Shown piece by piece: positions 34,017 through 44,000 of a stretch of DNA of 64,000 bases (position 1 is its first letter; every line of letters starts with the position of its first letter). This stretch comes from Bradyrhizobium sp. SSBR45G (GTDB taxonomy: Bacteria > Pseudomonadota > Alphaproteobacteria > Rhizobiales > Xanthobacteraceae), in the NCBI RefSeq assembly GCF_030159255.1, contig NZ_BSCT01000009.1:62001-126000 (forward strand). Reading direction: 5' to 3'. The notes under the pieces were generated by a model. It was not told the DNA's origin and did no database searches. It saw only the letters and a list, made by a program, of their open reading frames with translations. The translations under genes and the position numbers were made by a program.

Positions 34017-35435
34017 ATGCACAAGCCCTCGGACGACGTCGCTTCGTTGCACGATCTCTCTGCGACCGATCTGATCGCAGGCTATCGTGCACGCCAGTTC
34101 TCGCCGTCCGAGGTCATGGATGATGTGCTGGCGCATGTCGCAGTCTGGGAGCCTCAGATCAAGGCGCTCTACCTGCTCGACGTCAACGGCGCGCGGGCGG
34201 CGGCGAAGGCCTCGACCGAGCGCTGGGCGAAAGACGAGCCCGCAGGCATCCTGGACGGCGTGCCGGCGACTGTGAAGGACAACCTCGCCACCAAGGGCCA
34301 GCCGATGCCGCTCGGCGCGGCCAGCGTCACCTGCGCGCCGCTCGCCGCCGACGCACCGCCGGTGGCGCGGCTGCGCGAGGCCGGCGCGATCATCTTCGCC
34401 AAGACCACGATGCCGGACTACGGCATGCTGTCATCGGGCCTGTCGAGCTTCCACCCGCTGACGCGCAATCCGTGGGATCTGCGCATGAACCCCGGCGGCT
34501 CCAGCGCCGGTGCGGGTGCGGCGGCCGCGGCCGGCTACGGTCCGCTGCATGTCGGCACCGATATCGGCGGCTCGATCCGGCTGCCGGCCTCCTGGTGCGG
34601 CCTTGTCGGCCTCAAGCCGAGCTTCGGCCGAGTGCCGATCGATCCGCCGTATGTCGGCCGCGTCGCCGGTCCGATGACGCGTATCGTCGACGACGCCGCT
34701 GTCATGATGAGCGTGCTGTCGAAGCCCGACCGCCGCGACGGCACCAGCCTGCCGCCATCGGACCTGCACTGGAAGGTCGCAGAGAAGCCGGTGCGCAAGC
34801 TGCGCATCGGCCTGATGCTCGATCTCGGCGGCGTCGGCCAGCCGCTCGAAGCGCCGGTGCGAGCAACGACCTTGGCGGCAGCGAAAGCGTTCGAGGACGC
34901 CGGTGCCGTCATCAGCGAGGTCAAGGGCATTCTCACCCGCGAGATGCTCGATGGTCTCGACAATTTCTGGCGCGCGCGGCTGTGGGACGATCTCGCCCGG
35001 CTCGCGCCCGAGGTGCGCGCGAAAACCCTGCCCTATATCCTGCAATGGGCCGAGCGCGGCGCCACGCTGTCCGGCGTCGAGGTGATCAGGGGCTTCAACG
35101 TCACGATGAGTTTGCGCGCGGCGGCGGCCAAACTGTTCACCGACTACGACTACATCATCTCGCCGACCTCCCCCGGCGTGAAGTTTCCCGCCGAGTTCGC
35201 CTCACCGGTCAACGATCCCTTGGCGCCGTTCGAGCACATCACCTATACCGTTCCGTGGAACATGTCGGAGAACCCGGCGATTTCGGTCAACGCCGGCTAC
35301 GACGACGACGGCTTCCCGATCGGCCTGCAGATCATCGGCCGCCGCTTCGACGATGTGGGCGTGCTCGGGCTGGCGAAGACCTTTGAAGGCTTGCGCGGCG
35401 AGCAGCGGCCGTGGCCGAAGGCGCCGGCATCGTAA
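34017..35435 (+). CDS. Amidase (amidase signature family), 472 aa
   Basis: The Ser-cisSer-Lys triad is seen: Lys87 in PATVKDNLATKG, Ser162 in NPGGSSAGAGAAA and Ser186 in TDIGGSIRLPA. The start at 34017 is chosen because it follows the previous stop and avoids a long antisense-like extension. The length fits the GatA-type fold, but no GatB/C genes are near, so it is a catabolic amidase rather than part of Glu-tRNA amidation. It likely completes the peptide or amide degradation route here. Confidence 0.92.
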   Translation: MHKPSDDVASLHDLSATDLIAGYRARQFSPSEVMDDVLAHVAVWEPQIKALYLLDVNGARAAAKASTERWAKDEPAGILDGVPATVKDNLATKGQPMPLGAASVTCAPLAADAPPVARLREAGAIIFAKTTMPDYGMLSSGLSSFHPLTRNPWDLRMNPGGSSAGAGAAAAAGYGPLHVGTDIGGSIRLPASWCGLVGLKPSFGRVPIDPPYVGRVAGPMTRIVDDAAVMMSVLSKPDRRDGTSLPPSDLHWKVAEKPVRKLRIGLMLDLGGVGQPLEAPVRATTLAAAKAFEDAGAVISEVKGILTREMLDGLDNFWRARLWDDLARLAPEVRAKTLPYILQWAERGATLSGVEVIRGFNVTMSLRAAAAKLFTDYDYIISPTSPGVKFPAEFASPVNDPLAPFEHITYTVPWNMSENPAISVNAGYDDDGFPIGLQIIGRRFDDVGVLGLAKTFEGLRGEQRPWPKAPAS

Positions 35436-35460
35436 GTCCTGTCGAACGCATTTTCTCCAC

Positions 35461-35536
35461 CGTCATCGCGAGCGAAGCGAAGCAATCCAGAGTCCCGCCC
35501 ACGACTCTGGATTGCTTCGCTTGCGCTCGCAATGAC
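35461..35536. repeat. Dispersed palindromic repeat, cgtcattgcgag family, copy 2
   Basis: cgtcatcgcgagcgaagcga then gcaatccag; ctctggattgcttcgc then gcgctcgcaatgacg. Same design as 28935-29016. Confidence 0.8.
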
Positions 35537-35687
35537 GTGGAGAGAGTGTGGGTCGTTGCTGCTGCATTCGCCTGCCGAAAAAGCCATGCCGCACACGGCG
35601 CTTTTGCCCGCCCTACGGAATGCCGTCACGATTTGACGCGGCCTTGCGCTGAACTATTGTATCGCCATCGCCGATCTCAATTTTCGT

Positions 35688-35788
35688 CGTCATTCCGGGG
35701 CGTGCGCAGCACGAGCCCGGAATCCATAACCACGATCGTGAGTATGGATTCCGGGCCTGCGCCCAAGGGGGCGCATCCCGGAATGACG
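35688..35788. repeat. Dispersed palindromic repeat, gtcattccggggc family, copy 4 (short)
   Basis: cgtcattccggggcgtgcgc, then gagcccggaatccataacc; right: tatggattccgggcc and catcccggaatgacg. This copy is shorter and the right arm is more degenerate. It lies just before the enoyl-CoA hydratase gene. Confidence 0.8.
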
Positions 35789-35858
35789 ACGGAGATTGTG
35801 GCGCGTGCCGACAACAACAATTGCCCGCACCATAATAACAACAACATCAGGAAACCCC

Positions 35859-36749
35859 ATGGCCTATACGACAATCCTGTACGACGTCGCCGACAAGATC
35901 CTCACCATCACGCTGAACCGTCCGGAGAAGCTCAATGCGTTCACGCCGGTGATGCAGCAGGAGCTGATCGACGCGTTCGATCGCGCCGACAAGGACGATG
36001 GCGTCAGGGCGATCATCGTCACTGGCGCCGGCCGCGCGTTCTGCGCCGGCGCCGACCTGTCGTCCGGCGCCGACACGTTCGACCGCGACGCCAAGCGCGG
36101 TCCGGTGAAGCGCCGTGCCGATGGCAGCACGGACTATTCCGATCCGCAGGTGCGCGATGGCGGCGGCCAGGTGACGTTGCGCATCTTCAAGTCGCTGAAG
36201 CCGGTCATTGCCGCGGTCAACGGCCCGGCGGTCGGCATCGGCGTCACCATGCAGCTCGCGATGGACATCCGCATCGCCTCCGAGGCGGCGCGGTTCGGCT
36301 TCGTGTTCTCTCAGCGCGGCATCGTGCCCGAGGCCGCGTCGAGCTGGTTCCTGCCGCGCATCGTCGGCATCTCGCAGGCGCTGGAATGGTGCTACACCGG
36401 CCGCGTCTTTCCCGCGCAGGAAGCGCTCGCCGGCCGCCTCGTCAGCAAGGTCGTGCCGCCGGATGACCTGCTGCCGACCGCACGCGCGCTGGCCCGCGAG
36501 ATCGCCGACAAGACCGCGCCGGTGTCGATTGCGCTGATCCGCCAGATGATGTGGCGCATGATGGGCGCCGACGATCCGATGGAGGCGCACAAGGTCGACA
36601 GCCGCGGCATCTACGCCCGCGGCCGCTCGGATGACGTCAAGGAAGGCGTGGTGTCGTTCCTGGAGAAGCGCCCGGCGCAGTTCAAGAACACGGTGTCAGC
36701 CGACATGCCCGACTATTACCCGTGGTGGGACGAGCGGGAGTACAAGTAG
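35859..36749 (+). CDS. Enoyl-CoA hydratase/isomerase family protein, 296 aa
   Basis: Crotonase fold. The oxyanion-hole motifs are AGRAFCAGADLSSG and NGPAVGIGVTMQLAMD. The catalytic Glu lies in QRGIVPEAASSWFLPRIVG. The start at 35859 (MAYTTILYDV) is preferred; the frame is open upstream for about 20 codons but lacks a site. It hydrates 2-enoyl-CoA or isomerises related thioesters. It is not part of an evident operon. Its substrate chain length is not known. Confidence 0.93.
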   Translation: MAYTTILYDVADKILTITLNRPEKLNAFTPVMQQELIDAFDRADKDDGVRAIIVTGAGRAFCAGADLSSGADTFDRDAKRGPVKRRADGSTDYSDPQVRDGGGQVTLRIFKSLKPVIAAVNGPAVGIGVTMQLAMDIRIASEAARFGFVFSQRGIVPEAASSWFLPRIVGISQALEWCYTGRVFPAQEALAGRLVSKVVPPDDLLPTARALAREIADKTAPVSIALIRQMMWRMMGADDPMEAHKVDSRGIYARGRSDDVKEGVVSFLEKRPAQFKNTVSADMPDYYPWWDEREYK

Positions 36750-36785
36750 GAGTTATTAGGCGCGCTCGCGCGACATATTCCGCTG

Positions 36786-36924
36786 TCGTCCCGGACAAGC
36801 GCGCGGCACGCGCGCGCCGATCCGGGACCCATAACCACAGGACGCCGTTTGACGAAGAACGACGTTCAGAGTGCCACAAGATAAATCACGCGGTATGGGT
36901 CCCGGCTCAAGGCCGGGACGACAC
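36786..36924. repeat. Dispersed palindromic repeat, gtcgtcccgg family
   Basis: gtcgtcccggacaagc, then gatccgggacccataacc on the left; atgggtcccggctcaag, then gccgggacgac on the right. Lies between convergent genes. Confidence 0.7.
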
Positions 36925-36947
36925 CGCTTTTCTGGCTACGCTGTGCC

Positions 36948-37925
36948 TCACTCCATCACCAGCGCCACCCGGCCGATCGCCTTGCGCTCGATCAGGAGCC
37001 GCATCGCCACCGCGTAATCCTCGAACGGCACACGGTGCGACACGTTCGGCCGCAGCGTGCCCTGCTCGGCGAAGGCCAGCAGCGCCGCCATGCGTCGCTC
37101 GCCCAACTCCGGGTCCTTCCGCACGGCTTCGCCGGCGCGGACACCGAGCACGCTGGCGCCCTTCATCAGGATCAGATTGGTCCGTGCGAGACCAATGCCG
37201 CCGGTGAAGCCGACCACCAGCAGCCGCGCGCCCCAGGCGATGCAGCGAACGCTGTTCTCGAACACCTCGCCGCCGACCGGATCGAACACGACATCGACGC
37301 CGCGCCCATCGGTGATGCGTTTCACAGCGTCGCGGAACGGCTCGCGCGTCGACAGCACCAGATGATCGGCGCCGCGCGCTTTGGCGATGGCGAGCTTCTC
37401 CTCCGACGAGGCGACCGCGATCACGGTCGCGCCGAGCAGCTTGCCGAGCTCGACGGCGGCCAAGCCGACACCGCCACCGGCGCCGTGCACCAGCAGCGTC
37501 TCGCCCGGCTCGAGCTGGCCGCGATCGACCAGCGCATGATAGGCGGTGCCGTGGCCGGCCAGATAGGTCGCGCCTTCCGCATAATCAAAGGTCGACGGCA
37601 GCGGCGTGAGCTGGCTCGCCGCGACCACCGCCTCATCCGCATAGGCGCCGAAGCGCATGCGGACGATGACCTTGTCGCCTGGGGCATGACCGGTCACCGC
37701 CGCGCCGGTCTCGATGACATCGCCAGCCGCTTCCACGCCCGGCGTGAACGGCAGCTCCGGCTTGAGCTGATACTCGCCCGCCGCCATCAGAATGTCCGGG
37801 AAGTTGATGCCGGCGGCGCGGATCTTCACCCGCACGTCGCCGTGGCCGAGCGGGCGCGGCGGCAGGCTGTCGAGCCGGAGCCTCTCCGGCGGTCCAAGCT
37901 CGCGGCAGACGATCGCGCGCGGCAT
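36948..37925 (-). CDS. NADPH:quinone oxidoreductase, zinc-free MDR, 325 aa
   Basis: Medium-chain reductase of the quinone oxidoreductase type. GroES-like part: AAGINFPDILMAAGEYQLKP. The NADPH fold is LVHGAGGGVGLAAVELGKLL with AVASSEEKLAIAKARGADHL. Zinc ligands are absent, consistent with the QOR branch. It reduces quinones or enone-type compounds. The start shares one base with the stop of the upstream isomerase gene (TGATG), so the pair is translationally coupled. Confidence 0.94.
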   Translation of the reverse strand: MPRAIVCRELGPPERLRLDSLPPRPLGHGDVRVKIRAAGINFPDILMAAGEYQLKPELPFTPGVEAAGDVIETGAAVTGHAPGDKVIVRMRFGAYADEAVVAASQLTPLPSTFDYAEGATYLAGHGTAYHALVDRGQLEPGETLLVHGAGGGVGLAAVELGKLLGATVIAVASSEEKLAIAKARGADHLVLSTREPFRDAVKRITDGRGVDVVFDPVGGEVFENSVRCIAWGARLLVVGFTGGIGLARTNLILMKGASVLGVRAGEAVRKDPELGERRMAALLAFAEQGTLRPNVSHRVPFEDYAVAMRLLIERKAIGRVALVME

Positions 37926-38533
37926 CAGGCTTTCATTCCCTTTGCGCGGGCCAGCGCTTCGCGGATCAGCGGCAGGCGATCGTTGCCGAAATACATGTCG
38001 GTCGCATTGACGAAGATGGTCGGCGAGCCGAAGCCGCCGCGCTTCACGACCTCCTCGGTGTTGATGCGCAACTGGTCCTTGATGCCCTGCTGCGCGATCC
38101 CATCGAACAGCGCCTTCGGGTCGATGCCGGCGCGCCGGCACACCTCGGTCAGAACCGCATCCTGCGAGATGTCCTGGTCCTCGCCCCAGTAGATCTCGAA
38201 CACGGCGCGCGCGAACGGCACCATGTCCTGCCCCAGCCAGATGCAGCCGCGCATCGCCTTGACGCTGTTCACAGGGAACACCGAGGGCGGCATCTTGATC
38301 TTCAGTCCGGCCGAGCGCGACCAGTCGCCGAGGTCCTTCAGCATGTAGGCCGCCTTGGCCGGCACCGGCGCCTCGCGCTGCGCATAGACGCTGGGATTGA
38401 CGGTGTTGAAGATGCCGCCGACGAGAATGGGCCGCCAGACGATGTCGACGCCGAGCTCGCGTGCGAGCGGCTGGATGTTGTGGAAGGCGAGGTAGGTCCA
38501 GGGGCTGGAGCAGTCGAAGAAGAATTCGATCAT
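37925..38533 (-). CDS. 2-hydroxychromene-2-carboxylate isomerase-like (DsbA family), 202 aa
   Basis: Thioredoxin-fold kappa-GST relative. The N-terminal motif FFFDCSSPWTYLAFHNIQ has Ser in the catalytic position. The body has a long helical insertion (MRGCIWLGQDMVPFARAVFE) and ends with GSPTIFVNATDMYFGNDRLP. Such enzymes use glutathione to isomerise a ring-opened aromatic, or act as kappa GSTs. Next to the quinone reductase and a further GST, it suggests detoxification or catabolism of aromatic compounds. Confidence 0.92.
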   Translation of the reverse strand: MIEFFFDCSSPWTYLAFHNIQPLARELGVDIVWRPILVGGIFNTVNPSVYAQREAPVPAKAAYMLKDLGDWSRSAGLKIKMPPSVFPVNSVKAMRGCIWLGQDMVPFARAVFEIYWGEDQDISQDAVLTEVCRRAGIDPKALFDGIAQQGIKDQLRINTEEVVKRGGFGSPTIFVNATDMYFGNDRLPLIREALARAKGMKA

Positions 38534-38555
38534 GTGTAGGTCCTGTTGTTATCGC

Positions 38556-38658
38556 CCCTCATCCTGAGGAGCGCGCATTGCGCGCGTCTCGAAGGATGAG
38601 GCCTGTACGGTGGCCTCATGGTTCGAGACGCGCCTGCGGCGCTCCTCACCATGAGGGT
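38556..38658. repeat. Dispersed palindromic repeat, cctcatcctgaggag family, copy 2
   Basis: cctcatcctgaggagcgcg, cgtctcgaaggatgaggcc; ggcctcatggttcgagacgc, ctcctcaccatgagggtcg. Same parts as 32663-32780. Confidence 0.8.
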
Positions 38659-38663
38659 CGTCT

Positions 38664-39368
38664 TCAGCTTCTCCCCGTCATCTCCTTCGCCTGCCCGCCG
38701 AACATGACGTGGCGCGTCTGTTCATTGAACGGCTCCTTGACGAATTTGCCGATCGCAAGCCCCGCCTGCAGCTTCGGCCTGGCGCGCAACGTCGCGTACC
38801 AGCGCTTGATGTGGGGGAAGTCGTCGAGCGCAAAACCCTGCGCCTTGTGCGTCATCATCCAGGGAAAGCAGGCGATGTCGGCGATGGTGTAGTCGTCGCC
38901 AGCGACATGGGCGCCGGTCTTGCCGAGTTGGACATCGAGCACGTGGAACAGCCTCGCGACCTCGTCGCGATAGCGCTGGATCGCATACGGGATCTTCTCC
39001 GCCGCATAGAGCGCGAAATGGCCATGCTGTCCCATCATCGGCCCGAGCCCGGCCATCTGCCACATCACCCATTGGATCACGCGCGAGCGCGCCCGCGTCT
39101 CCTGCGGCAGGAACCGCCCGGTCTTCTCGGCGAGATAGAGCAGGATGGCGCCGGTCTCGAACACCGAAAACGGTTCGCCGTCGTCAGCCGGCGCGTGGTC
39201 GACGATCGCGGGGATGCGGTTGTTGGGGCTGACGGCCAGGAACTCCGGCCTGAACTGGTCGCCGGCGCGGATGTCGACGGGAATGACGGTATAGGGCAGC
39301 CCGAGTTCCTCGAGCATGATCGAGATCTTCCAGCCGTTCGGCGTCGGCGCATAATAGAGATCGATCAT
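38664..39368 (-). CDS. Glutathione S-transferase, 234 aa
   Basis: The start at 39368 gives MIDLYYAPTPNGWKISIMLE, the usual beginning of the YfcG/Nu-type branch. Then come NNRIPAIVDH and FETGAILLYLAEKTGRFLP. The C-terminal domain has a GQHGHFALYAAEKIPYAIQR segment typical of the group, which reduces disulfide bonds via two GSH molecules. An upstream in-frame extension lacks a ribosome site. It is separated from the isomerase gene by a palindromic repeat. Likely role: thiol or xenobiotic chemistry. Confidence 0.94.
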   Translation of the reverse strand: MIDLYYAPTPNGWKISIMLEELGLPYTVIPVDIRAGDQFRPEFLAVSPNNRIPAIVDHAPADDGEPFSVFETGAILLYLAEKTGRFLPQETRARSRVIQWVMWQMAGLGPMMGQHGHFALYAAEKIPYAIQRYRDEVARLFHVLDVQLGKTGAHVAGDDYTIADIACFPWMMTHKAQGFALDDFPHIKRWYATLRARPKLQAGLAIGKFVKEPFNEQTRHVMFGGQAKEMTGRS

Positions 39369-39505
39369 GCCTTCCCCGTTTTCCGCCCCATTATGCCGCG
39401 CTGCGGAACACGACAGGCAGCTTCGTTCTTCTGTACCTGAAGGGTAAGCCATGGCAGACAGGCGCTCAAGCCTGACCGCCCCATACGCCGACGGAGAGTC
39501 CGACC

Positions 39506-40528
39506 ATGCTGTTTCCATCGACCATCGCAGGCTCGCTGCCGAAGCCGGAATGGCTGGCCGAGCCGAACGTGCTGTGGGCGCCGTGGAAGTCGAAGGGCGA
39601 GGAGCTTTCCCGCGCCAAGCGCGATGCGACCATCCTGGCGCTGAAGCTGCAGGAGGATTCCGGCATCGACATCCTCACCGAGGGCGAGCAGTCGCGGCAG
39701 CATTTCGTGCACGGTTTCCTCGAGCGGGTCGAAGGCATCGACTTCGCCCACAAGGTCGAGATGGGCATCCGCAAGGACCGCTACAAGGCGATGGTGCCGC
39801 AGGTGGTGGCGCCGCTGTCGCTCAAGGGCCGCGTCCATGGCGACGAGGCGCGGATCGCGCGCACGCACACGACGCGCGCGGTGAAGTTCACTTTGCCGGG
39901 TCCGATGACCATCATCGACACCATCGCCGACAACTACTATGGCGACCGCGTCAAGATGGCGTTCGCCTTCGCCGAGCTGCTGAACCAGGAGGCCAAGGCG
40001 CTGCACGACGACGGCATCGACATGATCCAGTTCGACGAGCCTGCCTTCAACGTCTACATGGACGAGGTGCGCGACTGGGGCATCAAGGCGCTGGAGCGCG
40101 CTGCCGAGGGGCTCACCTGCCCGACCGCCGTCCACATCTGCTACGGCTACGGCATCAAGGCCAACACCGACTGGAAGGAGACGCTGGGCGGCGAGTGGCG
40201 GCAGTATGAGGAGACCTTCCCGGTCATCGACGCCAGCACGATCCAGCAGGTCGCCGTCGAATGCCGCAATTCGAAGGTGCCGATCGAGCTGCTCGGGCTG
40301 TTGAAGAACAAGATCGTTCAGGCCGGCGTCATCGACGTCGCCAGCGACACGGTCGAGACCGCCGAGGACGTCTGCAAGACCATCGAGGACGTCATGAAGG
40401 TGGTGCCGAAGGAGAACATCATCGCCACGACCAATTGCGGCATGGCGCCGATGCGCCGCGAGGTGGCCGAGGCCAAGCTGATGGCGCTCGGCACCGGCGC
40501 GAAGCTCGCACGGCAGAGGTTTGCCTGA
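39506..40528 (+). CDS. MetE C-terminal-like methionine synthase family protein, 340 aa
   Basis: Cobalamin-independent methionine synthase fold, single-domain version. Features: LPKPEWLAEPNVLWAPW near the start, FTLPGPMTIIDTIADNYYGD, DEPAFNVYMDEV, zinc-ligand His and Cys in VHICYGYGIKANTDWK and the terminal Cys in TTNCGMAPMRREVAEAK. It lacks the N-terminal half of MetE. Short relatives act on other methyl donors or sulfur compounds, so the true donor may not be methyl-tetrahydrofolate. It is divergent from the GST gene. Confidence 0.9.
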   Translation: MLFPSTIAGSLPKPEWLAEPNVLWAPWKSKGEELSRAKRDATILALKLQEDSGIDILTEGEQSRQHFVHGFLERVEGIDFAHKVEMGIRKDRYKAMVPQVVAPLSLKGRVHGDEARIARTHTTRAVKFTLPGPMTIIDTIADNYYGDRVKMAFAFAELLNQEAKALHDDGIDMIQFDEPAFNVYMDEVRDWGIKALERAAEGLTCPTAVHICYGYGIKANTDWKETLGGEWRQYEETFPVIDASTIQQVAVECRNSKVPIELLGLLKNKIVQAGVIDVASDTVETAEDVCKTIEDVMKVVPKENIIATTNCGMAPMRREVAEAKLMALGTGAKLARQRFA

Positions 40529-41040
40529 CCCAGATGCCCGGTCAGACCCAGGGCAAGGGCGTCGACGGCTTGCCGCAATGACGCCCCCGAGGATCGACAT
40601 GGGCCAGCGCGCACTCGCGCGCGCCTTGACGCCGTCCTCAATCGCGATCGCGCCGGGAGGCGACACGCACACGATCCAGGGATGACGGTAAGAGCGCATC
40701 CGAGGTGAGCACGGCCTCACCACGCGCGATTCGCTGTAGCAGCACGGCCGCGCCTTTGCCGCTCTGCACAACCGCTGCAATGGCGACGTCAGCCTTTCAT
40801 ATGCACCGCGCCGTTGTTTTGCGGCAGATCGCAGCGACCATCGATCACGGTCGCCAGCTGGAAAAAATCCCCCCTTGGTAGCAAAATACCGGACACACAA
40901 CATTCCTGACGGTGTGTGTCTTTGCTGCGCTTGACAGTATGTGTCCTAACATTTCATTTCTTGACCACAAGTGTGGCGTGAATTTTTTGCTGCCTAAACC
41001 GGTTCGGATCTGACCTCCGCCTTCATTGTTGGGGAATACG
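40529..41040. other. Long intergenic region upstream of the autotransporter
   Basis: The right half is more AT-rich than the rest of the window. It carries an inverted repeat at 40892-40920 and a good -35 box (CTTGACA at 40930-40936). No gene could be supported in the left half. Confidence 0.4.
40892..40936 (+). promoter_or_regulatory. Perfect inverted repeat and -35 box before the autotransporter
   Basis: gacacaca (40892-40899) and tgtgtgtc (40913-40920) are exact reverse complements 13 nt apart. CTTGACA follows at 40930-40936. No good -10 box is seen at 17 nt, so activator-dependent expression is possible. The site is about 120 bp before the ATG. Confidence 0.4.
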
Positions 41041-44000
41041 ATGGCTTGCTTTGCGAGAACGATGTTTGCTGCGCCGAAGTCAAGGTCGCGGCGCTGGCTG
41101 ACCCTCTCGGTTCTTCTCGCGGGCACCATGTTGAGCACGCAGGCCATGGCGATCGATGTCGCCAACCAGGCTGACTGGAACACGGCCGTGGCGGCGGTGG
41201 CGGCGGCCGGTGCGAACTCGACGGTCACCATCAACATCACCAGCGGATTCACGTTGTCCAGCTCGCTGGCGCAGTTGCAGGCCGCCAACAGCAACGTCAC
41301 GGTGAATATCACCGGTAACGGCCAGACCATCAACGGCGCCTCCTCGTTTCAAGGCATTGTCGTCAACGGCACCAATGCGCCGACCGTGAACATCTCCAGC
41401 CTCTCGATCGCCAACATGGCAGCGATCGGCGGCAACGGCACGAATGGCCAGAACGGCTATTACAGCGGCGGCCTGGCCTATGGCTCCGGCGGTGGTGGCG
41501 GCGGCGGCCTCGGGGCCGGCGGTGGCTTGCTGGTCGGCAGCGGCGCCAATGTGACGATTGCCGCAGTGACCTTCACCAGCAACAGCGCCACCGGCGGCAG
41601 TGGCGGCAATGGCGGCAGCGCACAGAACGCGGCAGCTGACCCGGTGAACGGCGGCAATGGCGGCACCGGCGGTGCCGCGAACAACGGCGGCGCCAGCGGC
41701 GGCGGCGGCGCGGGTGGCACCGGCGGACATACCGGCACGCAAGGCACGGCCGGCACCGCGGGCGCCGCGCTCGGCGACGGTGGCGGTGGCGGCGGCGGCT
41801 CCGGCACCACCAACAGCAACACCTACACCAACAACAATCCGGGCGGCACCGGCAACGCCAATGGCGGCAACGGCGGCACCGGCGGCGACGGCGCCACCAA
41901 CGCCAGCGGTTCGGGCGGTCCCGGACCCGGCTCCGACGGCGGTGCCGGCGGCAATGGCGGCGCAGCCAATGGCGGCGCCATCTATGTCGCCACCGGCGGC
42001 ACGCTGACGATTCTCGACTCGCCGATTTCCGGCAACACCGTCACCGGTGGCGCCGCCGGCACCCCCGGTATCGGCATCGGGCCAAGCGCAATCAACGGAT
42101 TTTCAGCGGCGGCCGGCGCATCGCAGGGAGCCGGCATCTTCCTGAGCGGCGTGATGGCCAATATCGCCGTGTCCAGCGGCAGCGTGACCTATGGCGACAC
42201 CATCGGCGGCACCGGCCTGACGACCGGCGGCGTCAACACGGCACTCAACAAGACCGGCACCGGCACCTTGGTGCTGTCGGCCACCAACACCTTCACCGGC
42301 AACGTCAACATCACCGCCGGCACCGTCTCGGTCGCCGGTACGGCCAATCTCGGCAATGTCGCCAACGACGTGGTCATTTCCAACGGCGCCACCCTGGCGG
42401 TGACCGGCACGACGACGTTCGCCAGCGGCCGCGACTTCAAGATCGCCGGGCTCTCGACGCTCGACATTGCCAACGCCACCACGACCACGTTGCAGGGCAT
42501 CGTCTCGAACGGCGCGTCGGCCGGCACCCTGGTGAAGGCTGGCGGCGGCATCCTGGTGCTCTCGGGCACCAACACCTATACCGGCGCGACCAACGTCAAC
42601 GGCGGTACGCTGCGCGCGGGCACGGCGAACGCGTTCGGTGCCAGCACGGTCTTCAGCGTGCTGTCCGGCGGCACGCTGGATCTCAACGGCTTCAACAAGA
42701 CGTTCGGCACGCTGAGCGGCGATGGCAGCGTCATCGGCGCCAATGTGACGGTCTCTGGCACGTTCTCGCCTGGCAACGGCACGCCGGGCACGGCGATGGC
42801 CATCACCGGCAATCTCGCATTCCAGTCCGGCGCGCTCTACCTGGTGCAGGTCAACCCGGCCACCGCCTCGCTTGCCCAGGTCACCGGCACCGCCAACCTG
42901 ACCGGCGCCTCGGTCACTGCGAACTACGCCAACGGCACGTACATCTCCAAGAAGTACACCATTCTGACCGCGACCGGCGGCGTCAGCGGCACCTTCAGCG
43001 GCGTGACCAACACCAACCTGCCGGCGGGCTTCTCCTCGACGCTGAGCTACGACGCCAACAACGCCTTCCTCAATCTCACGATGGGCGGGGGAGCGGGCAA
43101 CATCAACCAGCAGAACGTCAGCAACGCGCTCACCAACTACTTCAACTCGAACGGCAGCATTCCCGTCGTCTTCACCGGGCTGACGCCGACGGGGCTGACG
43201 CAGCTCTCTGGCGAAACCGCAACCGGCTCGCAGCAGACGACGTTCAATGCGATGACCCAGTTCATGGGCGTCATGACCGATCCGTTCCTCGGCGGCCGCG
43301 GCGACCAGGGTCCCGGACCCAACGGCGCGATCGGCTACGCGGAGGAGACGCTCGCTTACGCCGCCAAGCGCAATCCTAACGACGCCCTGGCTGCGATCTA
43401 CACCAAGGCGCCGGCCGCGCCGGTGGCGAGGCCGGGCTGGAGCGTGTGGGCAGCCGGCTTCGGCGGCTCGCAGAGCACCGACGGCAACAATGTGCTCGGC
43501 TCGAACAACACCACCAGCAACGTCTACGGCACGGCCGTCGGCGCCGACTATCGGTTCTCGCCGTTCACGGTCGCCGGCTTCTCGCTGGCCGGCGGCGGCA
43601 CCACCTTCAGCGTGGCCAATGGCGGCAGCGGACGGTCCGACCTGTTCCAGGCCGGTGCCTTCGTCCGGCACAATGTCGGCGCGGCCTATATTTCGGCCGC
43701 ACTGGCCTATGGCTGGCAGAACGTCACCACCAACCGCACGGTGACGGTGGCCGGTGTCGACCAGCTCAGGGCCAATTTCGATGCCAACACCTATTCCGGC
43801 CGGCTCGAGGGTGGCTATCGCTTCCTCTCGCCGTGGATGGGTTTTGGGATCACGCCCTACGCCGCCGCGCAGTTCACCACCTTCAACCTGCCGGGCTATG
43901 CCGAGACCGCGGTCTCCGGTGCCAACACCTTCGCGCTCCGGTTCGGGTCGCAGAGCGCGACCGACACGCGGTCGGAGCTCGGTGTTCGCACCGACAAGGC

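Noticed and set aside
41500..42000. Possible CRISPR-like or tandem-repeat array
   Set aside because: The periodicity is the codon pattern of Gly/Asn/Thr repeats in the autotransporter; there are no constant repeats with unique spacers.
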